Positions 41,699-51,657 of a stretch of 58,173 nucleotides of DNA are shown piece by piece. The position numbers and the translations under genes were made by a program. The stretch's first letter is position 1, and each line of letters opens with the position of its first letter. Source of the DNA: an uncultured Prevotellaceae bacterium. GTDB lineage: Bacteria > Bacteroidota > Bacteroidia > Bacteroidales > Bacteroidaceae. The notes under the pieces were generated by a model. That model was not told where the DNA came from. It searched no databases and saw only the letters and a list, made by a program, of their open reading frames with translations. The stretch is taken from assembly GCA_902776665.1 (NCBI GenBank), contig CACYQZ010000012.1:1-58173 (forward strand). The letters are read 5' to 3'.

Positions 41699-43003
41699 AT
41701 GAAAAAAATCATGATGACGATGTTTTTTGCCATCGCATTTGGCAGCATCAACGCACAGAATTACGTGCCCACCGAGGCCATCAAACAGGCACAAACCGAG
41801 TTCCAAGACAAGAAATTCGGCATTTTCATCCACTGGGGCATCTACTCGATGCTCGGACAGGGCGAATGGGTGATGCAGAACCGCAACATCAACTATTTGG
41901 AGTACCCGAAACTCGCCGCAGGTTTCTATCCGTCGCTGTTCAACGCCGACGAATGGGTCGAGGCCATCAAAGCGTCGGGCGCGAAATACATCACCGTCAC
42001 CTCGCGCCACCACGACGGTTTTTCAATGTGGAACTCCGCCGCCAGCGACTACAACATTGTCAAGGCGACGCCCTTCAAGCGCGATGTGTTGAAGGAATTG
42101 AGCGACGCCTGCGAACGCCAAGGAATCGGTCTGCATTTCTACTATTCCCACCTCGACTGGGGACGAACGGACTATCCCCTCGGTCGCACGGGACTCGGCA
42201 CGGGTCGCCCGAAAAATCAGCAGGATTGGAAGCATTATCAGCGTTTTATGAACGACCAACTGACGGAATTGCTGACGAACTACGGAAAAGTCGGCGCGAT
42301 TTGGTTCGACGGCTTTTGGGACCACGACAGCGACCCGACACCGTTCGACTGGGAACTGCGTCCGCAATACGACCTCATCCACAGTTTGCAACCTTCGTGT
42401 CTCGTCGCCAACAACCACCACGTGCCGCCCTTCGACGGCGAGGATGTGCAGATTTTCGAGCGCGACCTGCCGGGCGAGAACAAGGCCGGCTATTCGGGCG
42501 AAAACGGCATCAGCAAGACGCTGCCGCTTGAGTCGTGCGAGACGATGAACCGCACGTGGGGCTACAACATCACCGACCGCGACTACAAATCGACGCGCCA
42601 ACTCGTCCACCTGCTTGTCGGTGCTGCCGGACGCAACGCCAATCTGCTGCTCAACGTCGGACCAGAGCCTAACGGAAAACTGCCCGAAGAGGCCGTCAGC
42701 CGACTGAAGGAAATGGGAAAATGGCTCGAACAATACGGCGAAACCATCTACGGCACACGCGGCGGCGAGGTCGAACCGCACACGTGGGGCGTCAGCACGC
42801 GCAAGGGCAACCGCCTTTTCATCCACGTCCTCTCGTTGGCAGACAACGGCCTTTTCGTGCCCCTAAAAAATAATAAGGTGAAGCGAGCCATTGAGTTCAA
42901 GAGCGGCAAAGCCGTGAAATTCACCCGTGTCGATGGCGGCATCGCCCTGCAATTCGCCGCTGCACCTACCGACATCGACTATGTCATCGAACTCAACTAT
43001 TGA
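41699..43003 (+). CDS. alpha-L-fucosidase, GH29
   Basis: A 434-residue secreted glycosidase. It has a signal peptide (MKKIMMTMFFAIAFGSINA) and the GH29 blocks FGIFIHWGIYSMLGQGEW, KYITVTSRHHDGFSMW and VGAIWFDGFWDHDSD. The Asp in WFDG is the predicted nucleophile. It releases alpha-L-fucose from glycans. The start at 41699 rather than 41693 is favoured because the leader repeat then lies at the same distance as in ileS. There is no adjacent SusC/SusD pair or fucose operon, so this is a stand-alone enzyme. Confidence 0.93.
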   Translation: MKKIMMTMFFAIAFGSINAQNYVPTEAIKQAQTEFQDKKFGIFIHWGIYSMLGQGEWVMQNRNINYLEYPKLAAGFYPSLFNADEWVEAIKASGAKYITVTSRHHDGFSMWNSAASDYNIVKATPFKRDVLKELSDACERQGIGLHFYYSHLDWGRTDYPLGRTGLGTGRPKNQQDWKHYQRFMNDQLTELLTNYGKVGAIWFDGFWDHDSDPTPFDWELRPQYDLIHSLQPSCLVANNHHVPPFDGEDVQIFERDLPGENKAGYSGENGISKTLPLESCETMNRTWGYNITDRDYKSTRQLVHLLVGAAGRNANLLLNVGPEPNGKLPEEAVSRLKEMGKWLEQYGETIYGTRGGEVEPHTWGVSTRKGNRLFIHVLSLADNGLFVPLKNNKVKRAIEFKSGKAVKFTRVDGGIALQFAAAPTDIDYVIELNY

Positions 43004-43005
43004 TT

Positions 43006-45405
43006 TTAGAACGGATAGCCAATCGCGAAATGCAGCGTGTGGCTGTCCTTGAAATTATCGATGTTGTAGATGCCTGACTTGCTGGTTTTGTAAGGCAGAT
43101 GGAGGGCAAGTCCCCAATCAAGTCGAAGAATGAGGAAGTCGAGGTCGTAGCGCAGGCCGACACCCGTGCCGACGGCTTGCTGACGGAAAAAATTACGCAA
43201 CTTGAAATTGCCCGGAGAGAACAATTCGTCGATGTCGGGGTCGTCGTAGGAGTCGCCGGGCGGTGTCCAGACATTGCCTGAATCAAGGAAAATGGCACCG
43301 TGCAAGTTGCCGAAGAGTTGCGCACGATATTCAAGGTTGAAAACGAACTTGATGCTACCGTTTCGTAGCAAGTAATCGAAGGCACGGTCGCCGAAACTTT
43401 CCATTGCACCTGGACCGATTCCGCGCACGGGAAAGGCACGAATGCTGTTGGCACCACCCACGTAGAACATCTCGCTGTTCGGCAGCCAATCGCTGTTGCC
43501 ATAGACCCAAATATAGCCTGCATTGACGTGGGCAACGAGGCTCGAACTATTGGTCAAACGCCACGTTTTGACGAAATCGGTTTCGAGTTTTAAGAACTGT
43601 GAATAGGGATTTTTGAAAAGTTTTTTATCGAGTTCGTTCCACTTTCTTCCTGCCGCGAGATAGCCGAGCGACACGAGGTTTCCCGACTCTGCGAAGGTCG
43701 TTTCCCAACGAATCGGGTTGAGTTTCGTGGCTGGACTACTATAAATATAGGTGTAGCGCATCTGCGGAATGAAATAGTCTTGCATCGTGGCGAGGAGATA
43801 GGGATTCGCGGCGGCAATGCTGTCGAATTTCTCGGTATGCGAGTTCATAAATTGGTATTTCACCGTGAGGGGCGAAAATTCGTGGCGCGAGGTGGCGGTG
43901 GGCTGCCAGCGATACGTCCATTCGCCTGCGACAACGTGCATTTTGTAGTAGCCCGGACGACGGACGATGTCGCTTGAAACCTTTGCCAACGTCGTGGAAA
44001 TGCGACGCCAACGGAGTGGGTCGAGCGAAAGCGTTTTTCCTTGTTCACGAGCACGTTCGAAGCGTCGGCGCATCTGATTTCCACCCATAAACGGTGCAAC
44101 CAGTCGCGGAAATTCGAGCGAAATGTCGGCACCGTATTCGTAAGTGCTCATATCCGACGACGTTCCGCTCGTCTGCCATTCGTAGGAGCCGTGGAGGTTG
44201 ATGTCGAGTTTCTCGGCACCTTTAAAAAGGTTCTTCTTCGCCAAACCGAGTTTGAGTTCAGGACCGGCACGCCCGATGGTTCGTTTCGTGAAATTGGTTT
44301 CAACGTAGAAATCGTAGGGGCGGTCGAAAACGCAGTTGATGGCGACGTCAATCGTGTCCTCGTCGGGTCGGGGCGTGAATTGGAAATCGGTCATCGCAAA
44401 AAGTCCCGTGGCATTGAGCGCGTTGGCGGTCTGGAGATAGCCTTCGTAACTGTAAGGCTGGCGCGAGCGGAGTCGCATCGCACCCATCACGACACGCGGA
44501 CGGACGGGAGACTTCGACCCGTTGAATTTCAACTTGAACGAGCGACGGCTGACGCTGTCGGTCAGCTGTTGCATAAAGGTTTTCCGCAAGTTCACCGTGA
44601 TGTTTCCGATGCCGTAAGGGCGATGGGCCTCGGCAGGGATGTTGTCGGCCATCTGCATCCGCAACTGCGCACGTCCGGGGACGGTCGTCGTGTCGGCGAG
44701 ATAGGTCGTGTAGTTGGGTTGATAGTGGAAATAACCGCTGTTGCGGAAAAGCGTGGAAATGCGGGTTCGCTCACCGTCGAGCGAGGCCACCGTGAAGGCG
44801 TTGCCCGATTTCAGCAGGCTCTGGTCGGCAGTTTGGCGAATCAGGCTGTCGGCCCTCGGCGAAAAACCGACATAACTCACGGAATCGATGGTGAGCAGTG
44901 GGCCGGTCGTGACTTGATAGCCGATTTTCGCCTTTTTCGGGTTGCTTCGGGTGATGACGTTGTAATCGACCGTGCCGTGGAAATAGCCGTGATTACGAAG
45001 CACCGACTGCGCCACTTGTGCCCGCAGCGCGGGATTCACCCAACTCATCAGCACGGGCTTTTTGCCGAACGAGCGCGTCATCCATTGCGAAAATTTATCG
45101 TCTTTGTCAGCAAATTCGTTCCAAATCCAAAGTCGGATGGGAAACGGCGAACGATGGTAGCTGCTGCCGAAAAGTGCCCCGTTGGGCGCGGTGGCGAGCG
45201 CAGCCTCGATTTCCTCTTGTGCGATGATGAAATTCTTCTTGGCGGCAGCCGTGTTGATGCTGTCGGTGCGGTCGAAACCGATTTTCGTCAGTCCGACGAA
45301 AAGTTGGTCATCGTCGGGAATGTTTTCCGTCGTCGAACAGGCCGCGAAAAGCGTCGCCACCAGCAGAATCAGAGGTATTTTGACGATATTTTTCTTCATT
45401 TTCAT
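43006..45405 (-). CDS. tamL: TamL: lipidated Omp85/BamA-family outer-membrane protein
   Basis: A 799-residue outer-membrane protein. The N-terminal lipobox LFAACSTTENIP distinguishes the Bacteroidetes TamL from TamA. POTRA-like repeats occupy ~30-330 (for example VLRNHGYFHGTVDY, TLFRNSGYFHY). The C-terminal ~450 residues are an Omp85 beta barrel that contains SLGYLAAG, GGANSIRAFPVRGIGPGAM (in pieces) and a terminal aromatic FAIGYPF. With TamB it moves or inserts envelope components. It lies immediately downstream of tamB (1-bp gap). Confidence 0.9.
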   Translation of the reverse strand: MKMKKNIVKIPLILLVATLFAACSTTENIPDDDQLFVGLTKIGFDRTDSINTAAAKKNFIIAQEEIEAALATAPNGALFGSSYHRSPFPIRLWIWNEFADKDDKFSQWMTRSFGKKPVLMSWVNPALRAQVAQSVLRNHGYFHGTVDYNVITRSNPKKAKIGYQVTTGPLLTIDSVSYVGFSPRADSLIRQTADQSLLKSGNAFTVASLDGERTRISTLFRNSGYFHYQPNYTTYLADTTTVPGRAQLRMQMADNIPAEAHRPYGIGNITVNLRKTFMQQLTDSVSRRSFKLKFNGSKSPVRPRVVMGAMRLRSRQPYSYEGYLQTANALNATGLFAMTDFQFTPRPDEDTIDVAINCVFDRPYDFYVETNFTKRTIGRAGPELKLGLAKKNLFKGAEKLDINLHGSYEWQTSGTSSDMSTYEYGADISLEFPRLVAPFMGGNQMRRRFERAREQGKTLSLDPLRWRRISTTLAKVSSDIVRRPGYYKMHVVAGEWTYRWQPTATSRHEFSPLTVKYQFMNSHTEKFDSIAAANPYLLATMQDYFIPQMRYTYIYSSPATKLNPIRWETTFAESGNLVSLGYLAAGRKWNELDKKLFKNPYSQFLKLETDFVKTWRLTNSSSLVAHVNAGYIWVYGNSDWLPNSEMFYVGGANSIRAFPVRGIGPGAMESFGDRAFDYLLRNGSIKFVFNLEYRAQLFGNLHGAIFLDSGNVWTPPGDSYDDPDIDELFSPGNFKLRNFFRQQAVGTGVGLRYDLDFLILRLDWGLALHLPYKTSKSGIYNIDNFKDSHTLHFAIGYPF

Positions 45406-45406
45406 T

Positions 45407-48400
45407 TCATTTTAAGGGGATTTCACGACGATTTTCGGTCGATTGTTCCAATGTCGAATCAGGACGAATCATCATCGAATCTTCTTGAACTTTCATCGTC
45501 GAATCAGTCTGATTTTCAGCAGGCGAATCCCGTCGAATCATCGGCGGCATCAACGGCTGTTTTTCGTCGCTTTTAAAGTTGAAAATATCCTTGAAATGCT
45601 GCAAGGAACGCCGCCAAATGAAGCCCACGCCGTATTCCTGCGTGTAGCCGTCGAGCCAGTCATAGACGTTGTTTTCGTAGAACAGCGTGACATATTTATT
45701 GGCAGTGTCGTCGAGACGATATTCCAAGGCGACATTGTCGAAGAACGACTGGTTTTGGTTCTGAATCTCGGCACCCGTCGAAACCTTGCCGCCGATGCTG
45801 ATTTTCAGGCGATTGTTCCAGAATCGCTTCGCAAATTTGAAGGAGTAGTTCGTCGCCGTGTGGCCAGCGGCATCGGTCGTGTTGTCGAGTCCGACACTGA
45901 GGTCGAGCGTGCGCAGGGCGTTGCCCGTGATGTTGTTGATTTCACTCTGGAGAAACGTGTTGAGCGCATTGTTCATCGAAAAACCGTGGGTGTTGCCGTC
46001 GGCGAGATACATTCCCGTCGTGAGCATCGTCACGGCGAGTTTTCCGCGCTGTTCCTTGCTCATCGCCTGCAATTCGGAGTGGAGTTGCATATCCTCGGGC
46101 GCGTCGAGCGTGAATTCCAAGCCCATATCGTTGAGCGTTTTCGTGATGATGACGCCACAATCGAATTCGACACTGCGCCCCACCCCATTTTCGGCTGAAA
46201 CAGGGGCTTTCATCCGCTCGGTGGCAGTGATGTTGAGTGTCGGGTTCATCGGGTCGCCCGTGAATTCGAGGTAGCTGCCGTCGGCAATCGTGAAGGTCTT
46301 CAGCGGAATAATCGGCAGCGAATATTTCATTTCGCCGTTGGCCAGCGTGTATCTTCCCGTCAGACGCAGTTTGTCGGCCACGCTGTAGTTCATTCGCAGC
46401 GTTCCACCGCCCATCAGGTCGATGAAATTGCTCTTTTCGGAGTTCAGATAAGCCATCACGTGGGCACCATTCGACACATCGACGGTCATATCCATCGAAA
46501 AACCCGTTAAATCGGGCCGATGGACGACGGTTTGGGTCGTGTCGGCGAAATCGACGAAGCGCACGAGTTCATCGAGCTGGTTGTCGGTGCTCAGCGGCGA
46601 GTCGCGCAGGATATAGACAATGTCGGTCGAGCCCAAAACATCGAGTTTTCCGCGCATTTTCAGGTTGGAAAGTTCGCCGTTGATGTTGCCGAAATAGTTC
46701 ACGTAAGCCTTGCCGTAAGCCTCGGAACGTGGATTTTCCTTCGCGTCGATGAGCAGGAAGTTCTGAGCGCGCATCCTGAGGTCGAGGCGAATGTGGTCGA
46801 GGTCGGTGAAATCGAGTGCGCCGTAGGTCGTCAGCGGCTGTGAATTGTTGGCGTAAAGTTCGAAATTCTCGAAAAGCAGACGACTTCCCTTGATGGTCAC
46901 GGGGTCGTTGTCGAAGCGCAGGCGAACGCCGTAGGGCTGGCTCACCATATAGGCCGAATCGAGGTAGATTTCACCATCGACCACGGGCTTGGAAAGCGGG
47001 CCGCGAACCGAGAGCGCACCCTCGCCGTAGCCCTCGAAACCGATGATTTGGTTGGGTGCAAAACCGTTCAGAAGCGCCAGCGGCATTCGTGCCAAGTCGA
47101 GCGTGGCATCGAGGTAGCCCTTCGTGTTTCCCTTTTTATTAAAATAGGTACCCGTGAGCGTGGCAAATTCCTCGTCGTTGAGTTTCAGAATGCCATCGAC
47201 ATAGTGCGAACCGTCGTTTTTCGGCATATAGACGAACTCGGTACCGAGGTCGCCCATCGGCGTTTTTTCATAGACAAACTGGCGAATGTCGAGGTCGGAA
47301 GAAACGGTCACTACATTGTCGGTTTGCACGAAGTGGAAGTCACCGTTCATCATTCCCTTGATGTCGGGCGTGTAGGGAATGACGGAGAGGATTCTTTCGA
47401 GGTCGAAATGGTGGAGCGAGGCGGTGATGTCTTGCTTGGCATCGAGGTTGTCGTCGTTGGTGTAGATTTGGACACCCGTGCCGTCGTCGGCCTTCAGCAC
47501 GAGGTCGGCAGAAACGCGGTTGTCGCGCCCCAGGAACACGAAATTATCATCGTTCACGCGGAATTTCCGATAGCCCAAAATGGGTTCTTTCAGTTGGGCG
47601 CGGAACATCAGACCGTCGTTTTCCATCGTCGCCCTCACACCCATTCGCAGGCCGAGTTCGCCGTTGGCATCGTAGAGTCGGGTGCCGAAAGTGGTGCCTC
47701 GGTCTTGCAGAATGCCATCGACGAGGGCGTTGAAAATGTATTGCGGATTTTTCTCGTTGTTGTGAATTTGCGCCTGATAAACCGTGCGCACGGAATCGCT
47801 CTGGATGGCGAAATTCAGCGTGTCGAGCAAAATGCTATCGACCACGAGCGACTCCAAATGCAGCCGTCCGTTAAGACCCTTCGTGGGCGACGAATCGACC
47901 GTTCCGCTGAGGTGGCCGATGTCGTAACCCTTGTGGTTGAGCATTTCGACAATGAAATTGTTGCGACCGCTATTGATGTTCAGATGGGCGTCGGGCAGCA
48001 GGCGACGCAAACGACTTTCGTCAATCACGCGCTCTTTGTATTGCCGTTGAACCTCGGCAGTGACGCGGTCGCCAGCATTGAGCAGCCGCTCGTAGTTGCC
48101 TTTCGCGTCGAGGTCGAGGTGGAAATCGCCGCTCGAAACGGTGGCGCGGGTCTGCGTGGCGGTCGCGAGGGCGTTGAAATTCATATCATCGGGGTGATAA
48201 ACGGTCGTTTTTTCGCCGTCTTTCATCCTAACGGTCAAATCGGTCATCGTTCCTTGAATCTGGTGGTTGTTTTTCAGGTCGCTGTCGATGTCGAGTTGCG
48301 CCCTACCCTGCACCATCATCGTGCTGTCGCCCATTACGAAAAGGGGCAAATCGGCCTGCGCCTGCGCCCGTCCGTTCTTGATGTTGGCGTCGGCTTTGAG

Positions 48401-49954
48401 ACCCGAAAGGTCGTAATCGCCGTATTTGAACTGCTGAATGTCGGCCTTGGCGGTCAGTGTCGTACGAGGCGAGGCGAAATCGGTGCCCTTTCCTTTCAAA
48501 TCGACGTTTCCAGTGAGCGTTCCGAGGTCATAATTGGGTGCAAAATGGCGCAAATTCAGTTGATTGGCCTTCAAATTGGCTTCGTAGGCGGAATTGTTCG
48601 CGTCGAATTTCGCCGTTCCCGAGAGCGTTCCTTTGCCCTCGCGAGCCGTGAATTGGGTGGAATATTGCTGTCGATTGGCCTTCAGATTGCCTTTCAACGC
48701 GATGTTTTTCGGGATGTTCACATCTTTGCGAACATCTTTCGGCAGAAGTCCTTCCGCAAATTCGACATTCGTGGCTGTCGCATCGAAATCGACATCGGCT
48801 TTCAGACGGTCGATGTTGTCGAGGTTTTCCATCGACCCCGACGCTTTCACGCGAAACGAACCCGACTGCGCCACATTCAGGTCGCTGAAACTCATATTTT
48901 GCAGGTTACCGCGCACTGTTCCGTCGATTTCCAGCGGTTTGTCGGCCCATTTCTTCAGAAAATCTGACGGCATATCTTTCAAAAACGGCTTCAAATCCTC
49001 TTTTCCGAGCGATGCCTTGAGGGTCGCTTTCATCGTTCCGTTGCTGCCGACGCTCTCGACATTCTGTGGACTGAACGCATCCAGCGCCATATCGACTTCG
49101 CCCGAAATCGACGACGAGGGCGTTTCAATCTTCGCGTTCCGCAGTTTCAGGCGGTTGTCGGCCAGCGAAATCGAGTCGGCCCGCAGTGCCACTTCGTCGA
49201 ATTTATAGTCGCCAAAAGCCCCGCCACTCTTCGAAATATCGACTTTTCCAACCTCATAAACGCCGTTTTTCAAGTCAAAAAAGCCGTTTTCAATCGTCGC
49301 GTCGCCAATTTTCACAGCAGTAACGTCATCACTCCCAAACTCCTTCACTCCTTCACTCCTTAACTCCACCTTAGAATTCTCGATCCTCGCTTTTTGGGCG
49401 AAAATTCGCCACGGCGTTTCGCTCGAAGTCGTGTCCTCGGGCACGCTGTCGGGCAAAACAATGTCGAGTTTCGCATCCGCCAGAAGCACGTCAGAAAGGT
49501 TCACATCGCTCACCGTCGGGTCGTCTTTTCCATTCAGAAGAACGTCGGAATTCGTCACGCGAAGTTTCCCAATGTCGCCCTTCACACGGGCAGCATCAAT
49601 AAAACCATTCGTGTTGATTTTCGCGTCCTCGAACGTCAGTTCATCGATGACAACTTGCTTGTCGAACAACGGTTTCAACTGCACGTCGGCCACGATGCTG
49701 CCGATGTCGGCAATCGTGTCGCGAGGCTCGCCCCGCGTCACCGCCACCACGTCGTTCAACTGCAAGTCCAAGGGGAATTTCAGCCGCACATTGCCCACCG
49801 AAATGTCCATATCGGTCTTTTCCGACGCATACGCCGAAGCCTGCTTCACCGCCCACCGCTGAAATGGCGGGAAGTAAAACAACGCTGCTAACGACGAAAA
49901 AAGCAAAACGGGCACCAAAACGGCCACGCCCGCCCACTTCAAAAACTTCTTCAT
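45407..49954 (-). CDS. tamB: TamB-family translocation/assembly module protein
   Basis: A 1515-residue AsmA/TamB-like protein. An N-terminal membrane anchor (~7-28, AGVAVLVPVLLFSSLAALFYF) precedes a very long beta-rich periplasmic groove of repeated ~20-residue strands. The C-terminal TamB domain includes TGRYTLANGEMKYSLPIIPLKTFTI (in pieces) and GLEFTLDAPEDM. These proteins bridge the periplasm and are linked to phospholipid transport and barrel assembly. An in-frame octamer array (49331-49370) encodes residues ~195-208 (SEGVKEFGS). The C-terminal tail is rich in DS motifs (DSMMIRPDST). The adjacent lipidated Omp85 gene confirms the pair. Confidence 0.93.
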   Translation of the reverse strand: MKKFLKWAGVAVLVPVLLFSSLAALFYFPPFQRWAVKQASAYASEKTDMDISVGNVRLKFPLDLQLNDVVAVTRGEPRDTIADIGSIVADVQLKPLFDKQVVIDELTFEDAKINTNGFIDAARVKGDIGKLRVTNSDVLLNGKDDPTVSDVNLSDVLLADAKLDIVLPDSVPEDTTSSETPWRIFAQKARIENSKVELRSEGVKEFGSDDVTAVKIGDATIENGFFDLKNGVYEVGKVDISKSGGAFGDYKFDEVALRADSISLADNRLKLRNAKIETPSSSISGEVDMALDAFSPQNVESVGSNGTMKATLKASLGKEDLKPFLKDMPSDFLKKWADKPLEIDGTVRGNLQNMSFSDLNVAQSGSFRVKASGSMENLDNIDRLKADVDFDATATNVEFAEGLLPKDVRKDVNIPKNIALKGNLKANRQQYSTQFTAREGKGTLSGTAKFDANNSAYEANLKANQLNLRHFAPNYDLGTLTGNVDLKGKGTDFASPRTTLTAKADIQQFKYGDYDLSGLKADANIKNGRAQAQADLPLFVMGDSTMMVQGRAQLDIDSDLKNNHQIQGTMTDLTVRMKDGEKTTVYHPDDMNFNALATATQTRATVSSGDFHLDLDAKGNYERLLNAGDRVTAEVQRQYKERVIDESRLRRLLPDAHLNINSGRNNFIVEMLNHKGYDIGHLSGTVDSSPTKGLNGRLHLESLVVDSILLDTLNFAIQSDSVRTVYQAQIHNNEKNPQYIFNALVDGILQDRGTTFGTRLYDANGELGLRMGVRATMENDGLMFRAQLKEPILGYRKFRVNDDNFVFLGRDNRVSADLVLKADDGTGVQIYTNDDNLDAKQDITASLHHFDLERILSVIPYTPDIKGMMNGDFHFVQTDNVVTVSSDLDIRQFVYEKTPMGDLGTEFVYMPKNDGSHYVDGILKLNDEEFATLTGTYFNKKGNTKGYLDATLDLARMPLALLNGFAPNQIIGFEGYGEGALSVRGPLSKPVVDGEIYLDSAYMVSQPYGVRLRFDNDPVTIKGSRLLFENFELYANNSQPLTTYGALDFTDLDHIRLDLRMRAQNFLLIDAKENPRSEAYGKAYVNYFGNINGELSNLKMRGKLDVLGSTDIVYILRDSPLSTDNQLDELVRFVDFADTTQTVVHRPDLTGFSMDMTVDVSNGAHVMAYLNSEKSNFIDLMGGGTLRMNYSVADKLRLTGRYTLANGEMKYSLPIIPLKTFTIADGSYLEFTGDPMNPTLNITATERMKAPVSAENGVGRSVEFDCGVIITKTLNDMGLEFTLDAPEDMQLHSELQAMSKEQRGKLAVTMLTTGMYLADGNTHGFSMNNALNTFLQSEINNITGNALRTLDLSVGLDNTTDAAGHTATNYSFKFAKRFWNNRLKISIGGKVSTGAEIQNQNQSFFDNVALEYRLDDTANKYVTLFYENNVYDWLDGYTQEYGVGFIWRRSLQHFKDIFNFKSDEKQPLMPPMIRRDSPAENQTDSTMKVQEDSMMIRPDSTLEQSTENRREIPLK
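49331..49370. repeat. 8-bp tandem array (ACTCCTTC) in frame in tamB
   Basis: Five octamers: ACTCCCAA, ACTCCTTC, ACTCCTTC, ACTCCTTA, ACTCCACC. Same family as 15383-15418; both give a GVKE(L/F)GS peptide. Confidence 0.9.
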
Positions 49955-49981
49955 ACGAGGGCAACATCCTTGTTACGACCG

Positions 49982-49989
49982 CAAAAGTA
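49982..49989 (-). promoter_or_regulatory. -7 promoter box of the tamB-tamL unit
   Basis: The minus strand reads TACTTTTG, 27 bases before the tamB ATG. Confidence 0.5.
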
Positions 49990-50015
49990 CAAAAAAATCG
50001 CACGACTGCAAAAAA

Positions 50016-50043
50016 TTTTAATTTTTAATTTCTAATTTTTAAT
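50016..50043. repeat. 7-bp tandem array (TTTTAAT) upstream of the glyA promoter
   Basis: Four units TTTTAAT, TTTTAAT, TTCTAAT, TTTTAAT end 9 bases before the glyA -7 box; this array is upstream of the promoter, not in the leader. Confidence 0.75.
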
Positions 50044-50052
50044 TAAATATAG

Positions 50053-50060
50053 TACCTTTG
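50053..50060 (+). promoter_or_regulatory. -7 promoter box of glyA
   Basis: TACCTTTG lies 42 bases before the ATG at 50103. Confidence 0.6.
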
Positions 50061-50102
50061 CAGCACTAACCGCAAAACAAACACAATTTTTATACAAAAA
50101 CA

Positions 50103-51383
50103 ATGGAAAAAGACAAGCAAATCTTTGAGTTAATCGAGCAAGAACACCAGCGCCAACTGAAAGGCATGGAGTTGATTGCCAGTGAGAATTTCGTGAGCGA
50201 CGAGGTCATGCAAGCCATGGGTTCGTGGCTGACCAACAAGTATGCCGAGGGTTATCCCGGCAAGCGCTATTACGGCGGTTGCCAGGTGGTCGATCAGGTG
50301 GAGCAGATTGCCATCGACCGCGTCTGCGAGCTCTTCGGTGCCGAGTATGCCAATGTGCAGCCCCACTCGGGCGCGCAGGCCAACGCAGCCGTGCTTTCGA
50401 CGATTCTGAAGCCCGGCGATGTGTTCATGGGTCTGAACCTCGACCACGGCGGCCACCTCTCGCACGGTTCACCCGTCAATTCGAGCGGTATTCTCTACAA
50501 GCCCGTCGGCTACAACCTCAACCGCGAGACGGGTCGCGTCGATTACGACGAAATGGAACAACTCGCCCGCGAACACAAGCCGAAACTCATCATCGGCGGC
50601 GGTTCTGCCTACTCGCGTGAGTGGGACTACGAACGTATGCGCAAGATTGCCGACGAGGTCGGTGCAATTTTCATGGTCGATATGGCACACCCGGCCGGTC
50701 TGATTGCCGCTGGACTGCTCAAAAACCCCGTGAAATACGCCCACATCGTCACTTCGACGACCCACAAGACGCTGCGCGGTCCGCGTGGTGGCATCATTCT
50801 GATGGGCAAGGACTTCGAGAATCCGTGGGGTCTGACCACGCCGAAGGGACAAGTGAAGATGATGTCGCAGTTGCTCAACAGCGCCGTCTTCCCCGGACAG
50901 CAGGGCGGTCCGCTTGAACACGTTATCGCAGCGAAGGCAGTGGCATTCGGCGAGGCGCTAAAGCCCGAATTCAAGCAGTGGGCCGAGCAGGTGAAGAAAA
51001 ACGCCGCTGTGCTCGCCGACGAACTCGTGAAACGCGGTTTCCACATCGTCAGCGGTGGCACCGACAACCACTCGATGCTCGTCGATTTGCGCACGAAATA
51101 TCCCGAACTGACGGGTAAAGTGGCTGAAAACGCCCTCGTCGCTGCCGACATCACGGTGAACAAGAACATGGTGCCGTTCGACTCGCGCTCGGCCTTCCAG
51201 ACCAGCGGTCTGCGCCTCGGAACGCCCGCCATCACGACGCGTGGTGCAAAGGAAGACCTGATGGTGCTCATCGCCGAACTCATCGAAACGGTGCTCAACA
51301 CGCCCGAAGACGAGCAGGTCATCGCATCGGTTCGCGCTCGCGTGAATGAAACGATGAAGAACTATCCGCTCTTCGCCTACTAA
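50103..51383 (+). CDS. glyA: serine hydroxymethyltransferase
   Basis: A 426-residue PLP enzyme that interconverts serine and glycine with tetrahydrofolate. Signatures are [34 protein letters not shown], the PLP-lysine block [15 protein letters not shown] (~225-240) and [14 protein letters not shown]. It shares a transcript with the small Cys-rich membrane protein that starts 3 bp after its stop. Confidence 0.97.
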   Translation: MEKDKQIFELIEQEHQRQLKGMELIASENFVSDEVMQAMGSWLTNKYAEGYPGKRYYGGCQVVDQVEQIAIDRVCELFGAEYANVQPHSGAQANAAVLSTILKPGDVFMGLNLDHGGHLSHGSPVNSSGILYKPVGYNLNRETGRVDYDEMEQLAREHKPKLIIGGGSAYSREWDYERMRKIADEVGAIFMVDMAHPAGLIAAGLLKNPVKYAHIVTSTTHKTLRGPRGGIILMGKDFENPWGLTTPKGQVKMMSQLLNSAVFPGQQGGPLEHVIAAKAVAFGEALKPEFKQWAEQVKKNAAVLADELVKRGFHIVSGGTDNHSMLVDLRTKYPELTGKVAENALVAADITVNKNMVPFDSRSAFQTSGLRLGTPAITTRGAKEDLMVLIAELIETVLNTPEDEQVIASVRARVNETMKNYPLFAY

Positions 51384-51386
51384 ACG

Positions 51387-51596
51387 ATGATTCAATACAT
51401 CATCATAGCCATCGTCGTCGCACTCTCTGTCGCCTACGTCGTCTATCGCGTTCGTAAAACGGCAGAGAGTGCTGGCGACCCTTGCTTCGGCTGCGAAGGA
51501 TGCTCCCAGCGCAAGCAAATGAGCCAGAAAAAGGCCGAAAATGGCGAAAAACACGATTGTTTTACCCCGAAAAAAGCGGATTGCTGTAAAAATTAA
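51387..51596 (+). CDS. FeoB-associated Cys-rich membrane protein
   Basis: A 69-residue protein with one N-terminal helix (IIIAIVVALSVAYVVYRV) and a Cys-rich tail, CFGCEGC, then HDCFTPKKADCCKN. It matches the FeoB-associated Cys-rich membrane protein family (PF12669). Such proteins usually accompany feoB. Here no feo gene is in the window and it is tied to glyA instead, so an iron role is an inference. Confidence 0.75.
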   Translation: MIQYIIIAIVVALSVAYVVYRVRKTAESAGDPCFGCEGCSQRKQMSQKKAENGEKHDCFTPKKADCCKN

Positions 51597-51628
51597 ACAA
51601 AAAATTTGGTTTCTAACCAAAAAGTTAT

Positions 51629-51636
51629 TACCTTTG
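51629..51636 (+). promoter_or_regulatory. -7 promoter box of the tRNA-Cys/engB unit
   Basis: TACCTTTG lies 21 bases before the tRNA 5' end. Confidence 0.6.
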
Positions 51637-51657
51637 CAGCCGCAAAATCAAAATTAT

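Noticed and set aside
44041-48967. Open frames of 511 and 639 codons opposite tamL and tamB
   Set aside because: Antisense shadows; compositions are rich in H, R and V in the pattern of reversed Bacteroidales codons, with no domains.
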